Positions 43,642-53,650 are shown, counted from the first letter of the stretch. The stretch is 64,000 nucleotides of DNA from an uncultured Lachnospiraceae bacterium (GCA_900318375.1 ONKG01000007.1:79829-143828); one strand, 5' to 3'. A program made the numbers and translations. The notes: generated by a model from the sequence alone, not told the origin.

Positions 43642-44916
43642 TCACTTTCCCAGAAGAATCTGTTTGGCTCTTTCCAGCTGGTTATCGGTCTTATCTTTTT
43701 CGTAGAGGTCCTTATCAAATTCGAGGACTTCATCGGGTTCGATGCCTACCTTATGAATGTTGCGGCCGTTGCGTGTGTAGTAATCCGCAATGGTGATCTT
43801 GATCGCGGAACCGTCGCCCAGAGGATAGAGGTTCTGGACGATGCCCTTTCCGTAGGTCTGGGTACCGACCAGTGTGCCGATCCCTGCGTCCTGGATGGCG
43901 CCTGACAGGATCTCGGAAGCACTTGCGGAGTAACCGTTCACAAGGACAACAAGAGGAATGTCAAAGTCCGCGCCGGGGCAGGTGTATTCCTCGCGCTCAC
44001 CGTTTTTGTCCTCCATATAGAAGATCAGACCCTCGGGCAGAAGCTCTGAGGCAATCTGTGTGACTGCCGAGACAGTGCCGCCGGGATTGTCGCGCAGATC
44101 GAGGATCATGTACTTCATTCCGTCCGCTTTGAGCTTTGCGAAGTTTTCATCAAACTGACCGGGCGTCACATCGTCAAACTGGCTGATCTGAAGATAGCCG
44201 ATTCCGTCTCCAAGCATTTCGGAAGTGACAGTCGGAACATTGATGGTCGCGCGGGTAGCTGTGATCGTGATATACTCACCGTCCCTGTTGACTTTGATCG
44301 TGACGGTAGTGCCCTCTTCACCCTTGACAAGATTGGCGACCTCGGCCGTATCCATTGCCAGCGTATCGACGCCATCCACCTCACAGATGATATCGCCTTC
44401 CATCAGACCCGCCTCTTCAGCAGGCGTTCCGGGCATGATACCGGTAAAGACAGGGACATGCGTTGTCGCGTCGATCCCGATATAGGCTCCGATTCCCTTG
44501 TAAATACCGCTGGTCTCTTCGCTCATTGACTGGTATTCCTTGGGTGTGTAATACACTGTATAAGGATCACCCAGGGAATCCATGAGGCCTTTGTACATGC
44601 CGTTCTCGAGGGTCTCGACAGTGGCGTCCTCCGGCTCGTAGTAGTATTCGCGAATGCAGTCTTCGAGGAGCTGCAGCTTTTCGACAGACTCCTGATTCAA
44701 TGCGGATTCCGTCGTCGAATCGGGATCGCGCTCCGAACTGATGGTCTGCTCCGCGCCGATCCTGACCGGGAGAAGGTGTGTCACGACCGCCAGAAATGCA
44801 ATTCCGACAGCCATGCCGATCGCGAAGATACCGACTCTCCCGGCTGCTGTTCCCTGTTTACGCCCTCTGTCCTGCGGATTCCAGCCGTTTTCGTTCTCGT
44901 ATTTTCTCTCGTCCAT
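43642..44916 (-). CDS. S41-family C-terminal processing protease
   Basis: The 424-residue product has a signal anchor at about residues 27-48 (VGIFAIGMAVGIAFLAVV), then a PDZ domain around residues 120-215 (IGAYIGIDATTHVPVFTGIM, GIMPGTPAEEAGLMEGDII) and the S41 protease domain with catalytic Ser in VNGYSASASEILSGAIQ and Lys in GTQTYGKGIVQ. This is the CtpA/CtpB type, an extracellular tail-specific protease. Length normal. AGAGGAT precedes the ATG. The strong AAGGT/AGAGG site and isolated position suggest a single gene. Substrate unknown; related proteases act in sporulation signalling and envelope homeostasis. Confidence 0.92.
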   Translation of the reverse strand: MDERKYENENGWNPQDRGRKQGTAAGRVGIFAIGMAVGIAFLAVVTHLLPVRIGAEQTISSERDPDSTTESALNQESVEKLQLLEDCIREYYYEPEDATVETLENGMYKGLMDSLGDPYTVYYTPKEYQSMSEETSGIYKGIGAYIGIDATTHVPVFTGIMPGTPAEEAGLMEGDIICEVDGVDTLAMDTAEVANLVKGEEGTTVTIKVNRDGEYITITATRATINVPTVTSEMLGDGIGYLQISQFDDVTPGQFDENFAKLKADGMKYMILDLRDNPGGTVSAVTQIASELLPEGLIFYMEDKNGEREEYTCPGADFDIPLVVLVNGYSASASEILSGAIQDAGIGTLVGTQTYGKGIVQNLYPLGDGSAIKITIADYYTRNGRNIHKVGIEPDEVLEFDKDLYEKDKTDNQLERAKQILLGK

Positions 44917-45053
44917 ATCTTGTAATATCCTCTATATTCTGTGCATATCTACAGTAACTGCTCCTTTTGTCATTTTCTATTCTAATGACTGCGGAGATGT
45001 TTGTCACTGATTTCAGAGGATTCTTCACTGCAAATACACAGAATCCGGATTCA

Positions 45054-46142
45054 TCAGAAATCGTACTGTTCCATATACTTCATATATTTGACGACCATAA
45101 GGGCAATCTTGAACGTGATCGCATCCTCAAATACACGAAGATCCAGGCCTGTACTTTTCTGCAGCTTGTCAAGTCGATAAACAAGGGTATTCCTGTGAAT
45201 GAAAAGCTGCCGGGAAGTCTCGGATACATTCAGACTGTTTTCAAAGAACTTATTAATGGTCGCAAGCGTCTCCTGATCGAAATCATCAGGATTCTTTCCC
45301 TTGAAGATCTCACGGATGAACATCTTGCACAGGGGAATCGGAAGCTGATAGATCAGACGGCCGATTCCGAGCTCATTGTAGGCGATGACTGTGCGGTCCT
45401 CGAAAAAGATCTTGCTGACATCGAGAGCCATTTTGGCTTCCTTGAAGGAGCGGCTGACCTCCTTGATCTCCTCAACAACCGTGCCGTAGGAGACACGGAT
45501 ATCTGTGATGCCGAACCTGTGGAGCTGCTGCTCGATATTGAGGGCAGCTTTTTCAATGTCACGCTCCTTATTGCTGTCGGAAAGATCCTTGACGATGACG
45601 ACATTGGTCTCATCAACAGCGGTGACAAAGTCCGCGCTGGATACTCCGATATACTCCTGCAGCAGTTCCAGAACATTGCGGTCCCGGTCAGCCCCGTTCT
45701 CAACGATCATGACAACGCGTCTGACATCCGGTATGATACGGAGTTTTTTTGCGCGGCTGTAAATATCCACGAGAAGCAGATTGTCCAGGAGCAGGTTCTT
45801 CATAAAGCTGTCTTTGTCATAGCGCTCCTTAAAAGCCGCCATAAGGCCGCGCAGCTGAAAGGCAGCCATCCTGCCAACCAGAAGAGTATTGTCTGTATCC
45901 CCATAGACAACCAGCACATATTCCAGCTGCTGATCCTCCAGAACCTTAAAAAACTGAAAGGGTCCTGCCGACTGGGAATCAGCCGGGGATGCAGCAAAAT
46001 CAGGAATCGCCAGCGATGCTTCCTGGAAAACCGGAGCAGTGGATACTACTTCTCTTCCGTCGGCATCCATAATACAGATCTCCAGTTTTGTAATATCTTT
46101 GATTCCATCAATTGTATTCTGTAAAACCTGATTAGAAACCAT
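45054..46142 (-). CDS. CdaR-type transcriptional regulator with sugar-diacid sensor-like domain
   Basis: The 362-residue product has an N-terminal sensor region (about residues 1-130, ICIMDADGREVVSTAP) as in the carbohydrate-diacid regulator family, a central GGDEF-like or PucR-like segment (about 150-260) and a C-terminal PucR-type HTH (VSETSRQLFIHRNTLVYRLDKLQKST). The ATG at 46142 was used; a GTG at 46151 with a GGAAAG site is the alternative. CdaR family members control sugar-diacid use. The target here is not visible. It is flanked by a strong terminator on its upstream side (46284) and the S41 gene on its downstream side. Confidence 0.87.
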   Translation of the reverse strand: MVSNQVLQNTIDGIKDITKLEICIMDADGREVVSTAPVFQEASLAIPDFAASPADSQSAGPFQFFKVLEDQQLEYVLVVYGDTDNTLLVGRMAAFQLRGLMAAFKERYDKDSFMKNLLLDNLLLVDIYSRAKKLRIIPDVRRVVMIVENGADRDRNVLELLQEYIGVSSADFVTAVDETNVVIVKDLSDSNKERDIEKAALNIEQQLHRFGITDIRVSYGTVVEEIKEVSRSFKEAKMALDVSKIFFEDRTVIAYNELGIGRLIYQLPIPLCKMFIREIFKGKNPDDFDQETLATINKFFENSLNVSETSRQLFIHRNTLVYRLDKLQKSTGLDLRVFEDAITFKIALMVVKYMKYMEQYDF

Positions 46143-46283
46143 ACCTTCCACTCTTTCCTGCAGACTGTTCCCTGCATGAAATTATCCTATAAATGCCCCT
46201 TTCTCTATTCTAAAGTAAAATAAGCTAATTTTCCACAAAAAATGAAAGAAATTTTGTATGAAATACACAAATACCGTAAAAGA

Positions 46284-46312
46284 AAAAAACACAGCTTTCG
46301 CTGTGTTTTTTC
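46284..46312 (-). terminator. Terminator after the CvfB-like gene
   Basis: AAAACACAGC pairs with GCTGTGTTTT, loop TTTC, with T-runs on both strands. It lies just past the stop at 46316. Confidence 0.9.
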
Positions 46313-46315
46313 AGA

Positions 46316-47149
46316 TTATATTAATACAATCTTGTCTTCCTCTATCGAAATCCTGTTTTCCTTGAGAAGATGACCAATCGCACGTTTGAACTCGTTTTTG
46401 CTCATATGTGCCTGTTCGCGGATCAGTTCCGGTGAGGCCTTGTCTGTAAAAGGTATCATCCCGCCGCCCTCATTTAACATATTGAGGACAGTTTCCACAT
46501 CCGCCTCGATCTGAAGATAACTCTTCTCCCTGATGCTCAGGTCGAGCTTTCCGTCAGGTTTGACGCCGGTGACACGCGCTCTGACGACATCTCCTGCCTT
46601 CAGTTCGCGGACAAGTTCACGGCGGGGGATCAGTGCGGAATAAATACTGTCCACGGCAACGAACGCGCCGAAATTGCGGCTTGTCTCGTAAACAATTCCT
46701 GTCACCTGGTCTCCCGTCTGATAGGGGCTGTCGGTTCGAAGCCAGGGATATACATTCATCGTTGCACAGAGACGCTCACTCTTATCCAGATAAACCGCAA
46801 CCAGTACGGTCTGTCCCTCTTTGACACGCTCACGAGGCTGTTCATGATAGGGGAGCAGCAGATCTTTGTCCAGTCCCCAGTCCAGGAACGCGCCGATACG
46901 GCTGACCTGTATGACAGTGAGGTATCCCACCTGATGTAAAGTAAGTTTCGGTTCCTTGCGGGTGGCGATCAGCCTGTCTTCGGAATCCTTATAAAGGAAA
47001 ACCTCCAGCTCATCACCGATTGCGGCGCCTGCGGGCACCTGAGAGCGGGGCAGCAAAACACGTTCATTAGGGACATCCCCGGTCAGATAGACCCCGAAAG
47101 GTACCTGTTTATCTATTCTCAGTGTTTGTTTTTCTCCGATTTTCAGCAT
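46316..47149 (-). CDS. CvfB-like protein with S1 RNA-binding domains
   Basis: The 277-residue product contains tandem OB-fold modules: the first around residues 1-60, an S1 domain near 65-130 (VGYLTVIQVSRIGAFLDWGL), a second S1 near 140-210 (GIVYETSRNFGAFVAVD, VVRARVTGVKPDGKLDLSI) and a C-terminal winged-helix-like region (ELIREQAHMSKNEFKRAIGH). The layout matches CvfB/YitL, an RNA-binding regulator of virulence factors in staphylococci. The start at 47149 (MLKIGEK) has GGAAAGGA 4-7 nt upstream. An open frame continues a further 11 codons. It lies 33 nt after the acyl-ACP thioesterase gene and is probably co-transcribed. Confidence 0.88.
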   Translation of the reverse strand: MLKIGEKQTLRIDKQVPFGVYLTGDVPNERVLLPRSQVPAGAAIGDELEVFLYKDSEDRLIATRKEPKLTLHQVGYLTVIQVSRIGAFLDWGLDKDLLLPYHEQPRERVKEGQTVLVAVYLDKSERLCATMNVYPWLRTDSPYQTGDQVTGIVYETSRNFGAFVAVDSIYSALIPRRELVRELKAGDVVRARVTGVKPDGKLDLSIREKSYLQIEADVETVLNMLNEGGGMIPFTDKASPELIREQAHMSKNEFKRAIGHLLKENRISIEEDKIVLI

Positions 47150-47182
47150 GTTGATCCTTTCCGATCCATACATTTTCGGCAT

Positions 47183-47911
47183 TTACTGAAAATTATTATT
47201 ACATAAAATCATTTCCATAATCGCATAGGGCTTTCCGTTGTGTGCATTGAGCGAAATACAGACCCTGGATGGACCATCCTGATATTGAACAGGGGTGATC
47301 CGGTCTCCCAGGACGGCCTGCTGCCTGTATTCGATCCGAAGGACTGCTGCCTTTGTCTTTTCCGGAAGAAGGCCTGCTGCAATCCGGACATACTGTCCGT
47401 TATTCATATGCCGATTTGAATCGAGATGATACTCCTGCACTACGATTGTCTGCTTTTCCTCACCCGGGCAGTCCGGGAGCCGGATTTTGCGGGAATCATA
47501 CAGCATATCCACCTTTGCTTCAAGCTGATATTTATCACGTATTTCTGCAGGAATACGGACGGGATGCATCGTATTTATGTCTACCAGTGTCCATACAGAA
47601 TTCGCTGCGGCAAGCCTCTCTCCATCAGGCGTCTCCAGCAGGAAATTTCGCAGTCCGACCCCTCCCTTCATTTCATAGGGAGTGGTTCCGATTCTGACCT
47701 CTTCACCCAGTACGGGCATTCTGTATATTTCCACACGCCAGTACACAATAATCCAGGCAAGTCCCTGCGACCGCAGCTTTTTCACACCGATCCCGAGATC
47801 TTCTGACTGAAACGTTGAGCAATCCTGAAAATAATCTATCAGTTTCTCCGGTGTCAGAAATCCATAGGCATCGGTCTCGCTGTAGCGGATTTTGCCGGTA
47901 AACGTATACAT
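47183..47911 (-). CDS. Acyl-ACP thioesterase
   Basis: The 242-residue product has two hotdog folds typical of the plant-FatA-like bacterial acyl-ACP thioesterases: MYTFTGKIRYSETDAYGFL, KLIDYFQDCSTFQSE, then YWRVEIYRMPVLGEEV, VWTLVDINTMHPVRIP and a second fold with EYHLDSNRHMNNGQYVRI, which holds the catalytic Asn/His region. It releases free fatty acids from acyl-ACP. The ATG at 47911 has GGAGG 5 nt upstream. The upstream extension to 47995 is unlikely. It forms a pair with the CvfB-like gene. Confidence 0.9.
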   Translation of the reverse strand: MYTFTGKIRYSETDAYGFLTPEKLIDYFQDCSTFQSEDLGIGVKKLRSQGLAWIIVYWRVEIYRMPVLGEEVRIGTTPYEMKGGVGLRNFLLETPDGERLAAANSVWTLVDINTMHPVRIPAEIRDKYQLEAKVDMLYDSRKIRLPDCPGEEKQTIVVQEYHLDSNRHMNNGQYVRIAAGLLPEKTKAAVLRIEYRQQAVLGDRITPVQYQDGPSRVCISLNAHNGKPYAIMEMILCNNNFQ

Positions 47912-48055
47912 CCAATCCTCCGTTACTATAGTGACTGTGTCATTCCGTACAGGTTGTTCCGTCCGGGTATGGCAGTTACTGCCATCCGCATTCACTGTTT
48001 TTGATACAGCAGGAAGTCCCGTTCGTATTATCCTGTTTCAACACAGCATGAAATC

Positions 48056-50161
48056 TCATCCATGTTTACCTTTTGTCAGAACACCTTTGGAATTAAAGTA
48101 GCATTTCTTTCCGTTAATGGTCTTCCAGCCAACTGCTTTGACCATAGTCTTCTTGTCGAAATAATACCACTTTCCGTTGATTTTTTTCCAGCCCTTGACA
48201 AATTTGCCGGTCTTTTTGTCTGCGTAATACCACTTGGAGCCGATTTTGATAAAGCTGGTCTGACGAACACCCTTACTGTTGAAATAATATGTGCCGCTTC
48301 CGATCTTGTGCTTTCCGGGAGTCATACGTGAATAGTCTTTGACCGAAAAATAGTAAGTCTTATGACCGATCACCTGCCAGCCCTTCAGCAGTTTTCCGTT
48401 CTTGACAGAAGCATAGTACCATTTTTTACCGACCTTGAAAAATGCGGAGGCACGCACACCCTTGGAATCGAAATAGTACCTTGCGCCGTTGATGTCGAGG
48501 AATTTGTTCTTGACGTACTTGCCGTCCGAACCAATGTAATAGACCTTTCCGCCGATTGTCCTCCACACATTTTTAGAGGCCGAATTTCCTGAGGAGGAAG
48601 CTTTTACTGAACTGCGCAGAATGATCGTCGCGCGTTTTCCGCGGCTTCCCATACTCCACGGAACATGATACACATTGTTGGTATGTGCATCCACAACAGG
48701 CATGCCGGACGCATTTTTGCCCACACAGATTCCTGTATGATCGTAGGTTCCGTTTCCGTTCCAGTCGTAATATACCGGATTTCCGACCAGAACATTACCG
48801 TTGCCGGCAGTCACAAAAGCCCCGTACTCTTTGAAGTGACGAATATGGCCCATAACGTTGATCCAGTTCACAGACTGAGGATACCAGTCACTCGTCTTGG
48901 GCATACCGCCTGCATACAGGCACTGGGAAACAAAGTTGGCGCAGTCCACGCCCCTGTACTCTTTGTAACTGCGATTATACTTTTTCCAATATTTGTCCGC
49001 ATAAGCCGCTGCGGCCGCAGGCTTGTACGTATAGTTTGCAGCTGCTGTCTCGTATAGTTCAGCCGCCTGTGCATACTGAGTATCTGCTGCGTGCCTCACA
49101 GCTTCGGAAGAAACTGCCGAGTTCTCATCAATCTCAAAAGAGAGAGATTCCTGATTCTGCTGCGCTCCGTCCTCTGCTGATTCTGTGCCGGAAACGGCTG
49201 TTTCCCCGCCGATCTGCGCGTAGGCAACCGGCGCGTCATCCATATCCGATTTGACTTCAAACAGAACTGCAGGAGCTTCTCCGGATTCTGTCACCGGATC
49301 TTCACCCTCGCCGAGCCAGGCAAAATTTATATCCGTCCCGTTTATTTCAGAAGGCGTCCATACGCCGTCGTCGCTGCATTCAAGAGTCAGGGTAAAAGAA
49401 TAACTATAGGCAGAAGCATTCACGATGTCCGCGTCAGCAGAAACACTATAACCCTGAGTCATCCACTCATCCAGATCCACTTCCAGCACATTGTCTTTTT
49501 TCGTGCAGGAAACAACCTGAAAACGAGGGATCATCTCCCGGATCACTGCTCCCTCCGAAACCATCATCTGCGCATATTTCTCCTGACGGTCCCATTCCCT
49601 GCAGAGCGGATCCTGTGCCGATGCAGAGGATACGGATGACCCATCAGATGTGCGCTTAGTATCAGCATCACCGGCCGGTGTCCCGTCTTTCTGACCGGAA
49701 CCGTTCATCGACGATGTCAGATACTCCGCTTTCGACTCTTCGTAAGCGGTTAATGCCTCGAGAACAACTTCACATTCGTCAGCTTTCAGATCAGAATACA
49801 GTACGTCCCCATCTGACAGAATATCCCGCGCAGAAGCAAGAACCTCTTCGTCTGAAAGGCTGCCGGAATTACGATAGAAAGATTCAATAGCTTTCTCAAA
49901 AGAAAGTCCTTCCGTTCCGGAGATCTCCCCGGCAGTATTTTCCAAAGCAGCATCCTTGTATTCATTCTGCGCTGCAGATCCATATACCTGCACCGGCCCT
50001 GCAAACATGACTCCCATGGCAGCTGCCGCCGCAACGATCTGCACTGATTTCCTAAGATAATACGTTACTGTTTCCAAATATTTTCTACCAAGCCTCTCTT
50101 TAATCCCCTTGTCAAATGCAGCTGTATCGTCCGTCCTGATTTGTAATGAATGTACATCCAC
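48056..50161 (-). CDS. Secreted amidase-domain protein with C-terminal wall-binding repeats
   Basis: The 701-residue product has a hydrophobic segment at about residues 38-60 (signal or anchor), a large, poorly conserved middle and an amidase-type domain at about 370-540: VDCANFVSQCLYAGGMP with the catalytic Cys, YDWNGNGTYDHTGICVG and VVDAHTNNVYH. This resembles the Amidase_6 family of Clostridia. The C-terminal about 150 residues are choline-binding/glucan-binding-type repeats, with Trp/Tyr/Lys-rich units (GKWYYFDKKTM, GWKTINGKKCYF). It is probably exported and attached to the wall. The start is GTG at 50161 with no strong ribosome site, so the true start could be further in. No operon partner. 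Confidence 0.85.
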   Translation of the reverse strand: MDVHSLQIRTDDTAAFDKGIKERLGRKYLETVTYYLRKSVQIVAAAAAMGVMFAGPVQVYGSAAQNEYKDAALENTAGEISGTEGLSFEKAIESFYRNSGSLSDEEVLASARDILSDGDVLYSDLKADECEVVLEALTAYEESKAEYLTSSMNGSGQKDGTPAGDADTKRTSDGSSVSSASAQDPLCREWDRQEKYAQMMVSEGAVIREMIPRFQVVSCTKKDNVLEVDLDEWMTQGYSVSADADIVNASAYSYSFTLTLECSDDGVWTPSEINGTDINFAWLGEGEDPVTESGEAPAVLFEVKSDMDDAPVAYAQIGGETAVSGTESAEDGAQQNQESLSFEIDENSAVSSEAVRHAADTQYAQAAELYETAAANYTYKPAAAAAYADKYWKKYNRSYKEYRGVDCANFVSQCLYAGGMPKTSDWYPQSVNWINVMGHIRHFKEYGAFVTAGNGNVLVGNPVYYDWNGNGTYDHTGICVGKNASGMPVVDAHTNNVYHVPWSMGSRGKRATIILRSSVKASSSGNSASKNVWRTIGGKVYYIGSDGKYVKNKFLDINGARYYFDSKGVRASAFFKVGKKWYYASVKNGKLLKGWQVIGHKTYYFSVKDYSRMTPGKHKIGSGTYYFNSKGVRQTSFIKIGSKWYYADKKTGKFVKGWKKINGKWYYFDKKTMVKAVGWKTINGKKCYFNSKGVLTKGKHG

Positions 50162-50456
50162 TGTTTTTCATATTTTTACATTTTGTGAACACCTAAATTA
50201 AAGCATAACATTTCGGGCTTAAAAATCAGACTCATTTCTCCGAGAGAGCCTGCCACGAAACTGTTATGCGTTATCCGGCAATTGTAAATGAAAAGAAAGC
50301 AGATGTTATTCTATTATATACTTGTAAAAACAACATGTCTACCTGTAATAATCTTAAAAATACCTTAATATTCGCGTCTTCAATATTCCGCAGCCCATAT
50401 TTGAATCATATTTGAATCATAAAGAACAAGTTCTTCCCGGCAAATGATCACGAAAA

Positions 50457-50490
50457 AATGAGCCTCTGACATTACTGTCAGAAGCTCATT
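50457..50490 (-). terminator. Terminator after tRNA-Gln
   Basis: A 15-bp stem with one mismatch (AATGAGCCTCTGACA / TGTCAGAAGCTCATT) is followed on the minus strand by TTTTTTCG. Confidence 0.9.
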
Positions 50491-50500
50491 CAGCCGAAAC

Positions 50501-50572
50501 TGGGCTAGTAGGATTCGAACCTACAAAATGACGGAGTCAGAGTCCGCTGCCTTACCGTTTGGCTATAGCCCA
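50501..50572 (-). tRNA. tRNA-Gln (anticodon CTG)
   Basis: A complete 72-nt tRNA cloverleaf: acceptor stem TGGGCTA/TAGCCCA, D-arm with GCCAAACGGTAAGGC, anticodon stem GCGGA/TCCGT around loop CTCTGAC, T-arm GTAGG-TTCGAAT-CCTAC. The anticodon is CTG. CCA is not genome-encoded. A promoter and terminator flank it. Confidence 0.96.
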
Positions 50573-50610
50573 ATATTCACAGCCGATATATTTCTCGGCT
50601 ACGAATTGAA

Positions 50611-50639
50611 ATTATAAGGCATCACTTTGAAAAAAGCAA
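50611..50639 (-). promoter_or_regulatory. Promoter for tRNA-Gln
   Basis: TTGCTT (plus-strand 50634-50639), 17-nt spacer and TATAAT (50611-50616) on the minus strand. The AGCCGA/TCGGCT hairpin at 50581-50600 lies in the pre-tRNA leader. Confidence 0.75.
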
Positions 50640-50650
50640 GCACTTTTTTC
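50627..50650 (-). terminator. Terminator of trkH
   Basis: GAAAAAAG and CTTTTTTC form an 8-bp stem followed by a T-run, 64 nt past the trkH stop. It overlaps the tRNA promoter -35 region. Confidence 0.6.
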
Positions 50651-50713
50651 AAAAACTTTATGCGCCGGCCAACAGCTATGCTGTGATCCTGCCGGCATGG
50701 CGGATCGCTCTTA

Positions 50714-52168
50714 CTACTTACGCCATACAGCAGGATAAAACAGCAGAAGCATGGGATAAAGCTCAAGTCTGCCTGCCAGCATGTCAAACATGAGGACATA
50801 TTTGGAAGCAAGAGAAAAATGTCCGAAGTTCGCAGTAGGTCCTACAGCGGACAGACCGGGGCCTATATTGTTAAAAGTCGCTGCCACAGAGGTAAAGATC
50901 GTCTCAAGGCTCTGGTCTCCGTCAAAAATCGTGACAAGGAGAATAGAGGCAAAGAAAATGCACACGTACACTCCGATATACATGACTACGGAACGGACTG
51001 TATCACGCTCGACAGGCTTGCTGTCCATGCGGACAGACGTGACGCTGCGGGGGTGGACGTAGTGGTGGACTTCCTGGATTCCGGCTTTGACCAGGATGAC
51101 GATACGGGAAACCTTGATTCCGCCGCCGGTTGAGCCTGCGCAGGCGCCGCAGAACATGATCATCACGAGAAGGCAGCGCGAATACTGCGGCCACAGGTCG
51201 AAATCAGCGGTCGCGTAGCCGGTGGTCGTAATGATAGAGCCAACCTGAAATGCCGCGTGATGAAAAGCGAGATAAAGGTTGTCGAACATCTTATGGATAT
51301 TGATCGTGATCGTCAAAATGCTGAATACAATGATCGCGAAATACCAGCGGACCTCACTGAAACGGAAGGCTTCTTTTTTGTCCTTTCCCAGGAAAAGAAC
51401 AAAGTATGCATTGAAGTTGACACCGAACAGGATCATGAAGATCGTGATGATGCTCTGCTGTATGATCGGATAGCTTGCAATGCTGTCGCCGAGGACTCCG
51501 AAACCTCCGGTACCGGCAGTGCCGAAACTCAGGCACAGACTGTCAAAAAGAGGCATTCCCGCAATGAGGAGCAGGATAATCTCCGTGACGGTCATTCCGA
51601 AGTAAATGATATAGAGGATTTTCGCTGTATCACGAATCTTGGGAACAAGTTTGCCCACGACAGGGCCGGGGCTCTCCGCGCGCATCATATACATCTGACT
51701 GCCCATCCGCCTCTTGCGCATGGGCATGATCGCCAGAACAAAGACAATGACACCCATGCCGCCCACCCAGTGGGTAAAGCTTCTCCAGAAAAGGCTGGCA
51801 TGGCTGAGTGCCTCGACATCTGACAGGATACTGGATCCCGTGGTCGTAAAGCCTGAAACCGTCTCAAACAGCGCGTCCGAATATTTGGGTATGTCACCGC
51901 ACAGCACAAATGGAAGTGCTCCGCAAAGACTGATCACAACCCAGACGAGCGCGACACTGATAAAACCTTCTTTTGTATAAAATTCTGTTCCTGCATCCCC
52001 TTTGAGATTGATCAGGAAACCGATTGCAAAATATGCTGCCGCCAGAGCAAAATAAATCAGGCCCTGCCTCTCCCCGTACAGAAATCCTGTCAGCGCGGGA
52101 AGAAGAAGAAAAACAGCCTCGAATTTGAGTACCAGACCCGTTGTGCGGCGGATTATGGAGTAATTCAT
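50714..52168 (-). CDS. trkH: Potassium uptake protein, TrkH family
   Basis: The 484-residue channel-like protein carries K+ across the membrane, regulated by TrkA. It has the four pore-loop repeats of the TrkH/KtrB superfamily (FTTTGSSILSD, then FGTAGTGGFGVLGDS, SIITTTGYATADF and NIGPGLSAVGPTANF), each with the selectivity-type Gly, and roughly ten membrane helices. Length is typical. The start is 12 nt after the trkA stop, so the two genes are co-transcribed. No sodium-type features were noted. Confidence 0.94.
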   Translation of the reverse strand: MNYSIIRRTTGLVLKFEAVFLLLPALTGFLYGERQGLIYFALAAAYFAIGFLINLKGDAGTEFYTKEGFISVALVWVVISLCGALPFVLCGDIPKYSDALFETVSGFTTTGSSILSDVEALSHASLFWRSFTHWVGGMGVIVFVLAIMPMRKRRMGSQMYMMRAESPGPVVGKLVPKIRDTAKILYIIYFGMTVTEIILLLIAGMPLFDSLCLSFGTAGTGGFGVLGDSIASYPIIQQSIITIFMILFGVNFNAYFVLFLGKDKKEAFRFSEVRWYFAIIVFSILTITINIHKMFDNLYLAFHHAAFQVGSIITTTGYATADFDLWPQYSRCLLVMIMFCGACAGSTGGGIKVSRIVILVKAGIQEVHHYVHPRSVTSVRMDSKPVERDTVRSVVMYIGVYVCIFFASILLVTIFDGDQSLETIFTSVAATFNNIGPGLSAVGPTANFGHFSLASKYVLMFDMLAGRLELYPMLLLFYPAVWRK

Positions 52169-52180
52169 ACTATCAGCCCT

Positions 52181-53584
52181 TTATACCTGAAATCCCTGTA
52201 TTCCTGCCGGCATCTCCTCATCGAGAATATCCCTGATATCCTGGAATCCCATAAGAGTGGTCACGACAATGACGCGGTCATCCACTTCAATCATGGTATG
52301 TCCGTTGGGAATAATGATCTGTCTGTTGCGGTATATGCAGGCGATCAGGACACCTTTTTTGATAGGAAGGTCGATGAGGGGAATCCCGATCACAGGAGAG
52401 CCTATCTGAATAAGGAATTCAAGAGCCTCGGCCTTGCCTTCAATAATGTTGTAGAGAGTTTCCACGTTGCTGCCGATGGAGTTTTCCATCGCGCGGACAT
52501 AACGCACGATGTATTCTGCAGCGATATGCTGAGGGTTGAGGATACTGCCGAGATTCATTTCATCGATGATATCATCATAATTGATCCGGTTTACCTTTGT
52601 GATCAGCTTGACATCCTTAACGGCCGCCTTGCGTGCGTACAGGGACAGGAAGATATTCTCCTCGTCCATACCGGTCAGGCTGACAAAGGACTCCATCTGT
52701 CCGATTCCTTCTTCGAGCAGGACATTCTGGTTGGCGGCGTCGCCGCAGATAATGTTGGCTCCGGGGAGATCCTCGCTGAGGACATCACAGCGGGCGGGAT
52801 CTTTGTCGATGACTGTGACGTTGATATGACTTTCGAGAAGATTCTTTGCAAGGTAGTAAGCGATCGTGCCGCCGCCTATGATCATGCAGTTGGTGACTCT
52901 GCGGGTCTTAAGGCCGACTTTTTCAACGAAGGCACGCGCACTCTTTGCGCCGGCGACAATACTGATCGTATCGCCCGCTTCAAGGCGGAAATCGCCGCCC
53001 GGGATCGTAACATCGTGGTTTGCTCCGCGTTCCACAGCGCAGACCAGGACATCTCCCTTGATGTTTTTGGAAATCTCCGCCAGCGTCCTGCCGTCCAGGG
53101 CAGATCCCGTAGGAACGGCAAATTTTAGAAGTTCGACGTGGCCGCGGGCGAAGGTCTCGATCTTGATCGCAGAGGGGAACTTGAGCAGACGGGAGGCCTC
53201 CATGGCTGCCGCATACTCGGGATTGACTGTCAGGGACAGTCCGAGTTCCTCGCGGATAAAGCCCACTTCACTGTTGTAAATGGGGTTTCGTACCCGGGCA
53301 ATGGTATTGCAGTCACCGGCCTTCTTGGCGATCAGGCAGCACAGCAGGTTCAGCTCATCCGAATCCGATGCCGCGATCATCAGGTCGGCGTCCTCGACAC
53401 CCAGATCCTTCTGCACCGAATAGCTTCCTCCATTGCCGACGATACCGAGAACATCACAGCTGCTGGAGACTTCGTTCACCACCTGCTGGTTTTTGTCCAC
53501 AACGCTGACGTCGTGTCCTTCTTCGCTGAGCTGCCTGGCAAGAGCGGAGCCCACTTTGCCGCAGCCGACTACAATAATTTTCAT
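52181..53584 (-). CDS. trkA: Trk system potassium uptake regulatory protein TrkA
   Basis: The 467-residue cytoplasmic regulator has two RCK modules. Each has a nucleotide-binding N-lobe (KIIVVGCGKVGSALARQL at the start; CMIIGGGTIAYYLAKNLLE at about 228) and a C-lobe. The C-terminal part contains VIVVTTLMGFQDI. RCK domains bind NAD(H) or ATP/ADP and gate TrkH. GGAGG lies 7-11 nt upstream of the ATG. It is immediately followed by trkH, the membrane channel, in a two-gene operon. Confidence 0.95.
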   Translation of the reverse strand: MKIIVVGCGKVGSALARQLSEEGHDVSVVDKNQQVVNEVSSSCDVLGIVGNGGSYSVQKDLGVEDADLMIAASDSDELNLLCCLIAKKAGDCNTIARVRNPIYNSEVGFIREELGLSLTVNPEYAAAMEASRLLKFPSAIKIETFARGHVELLKFAVPTGSALDGRTLAEISKNIKGDVLVCAVERGANHDVTIPGGDFRLEAGDTISIVAGAKSARAFVEKVGLKTRRVTNCMIIGGGTIAYYLAKNLLESHINVTVIDKDPARCDVLSEDLPGANIICGDAANQNVLLEEGIGQMESFVSLTGMDEENIFLSLYARKAAVKDVKLITKVNRINYDDIIDEMNLGSILNPQHIAAEYIVRYVRAMENSIGSNVETLYNIIEGKAEALEFLIQIGSPVIGIPLIDLPIKKGVLIACIYRNRQIIIPNGHTMIEVDDRVIVVTTLMGFQDIRDILDEEMPAGIQGFQV

Positions 53585-53650
53585 ATTGATTCCTCCGTAC
53601 CGCTCGCCCGGGCGGTAGTCCGGTCTTCCCGGAAATGCTGTCTTTTCTGT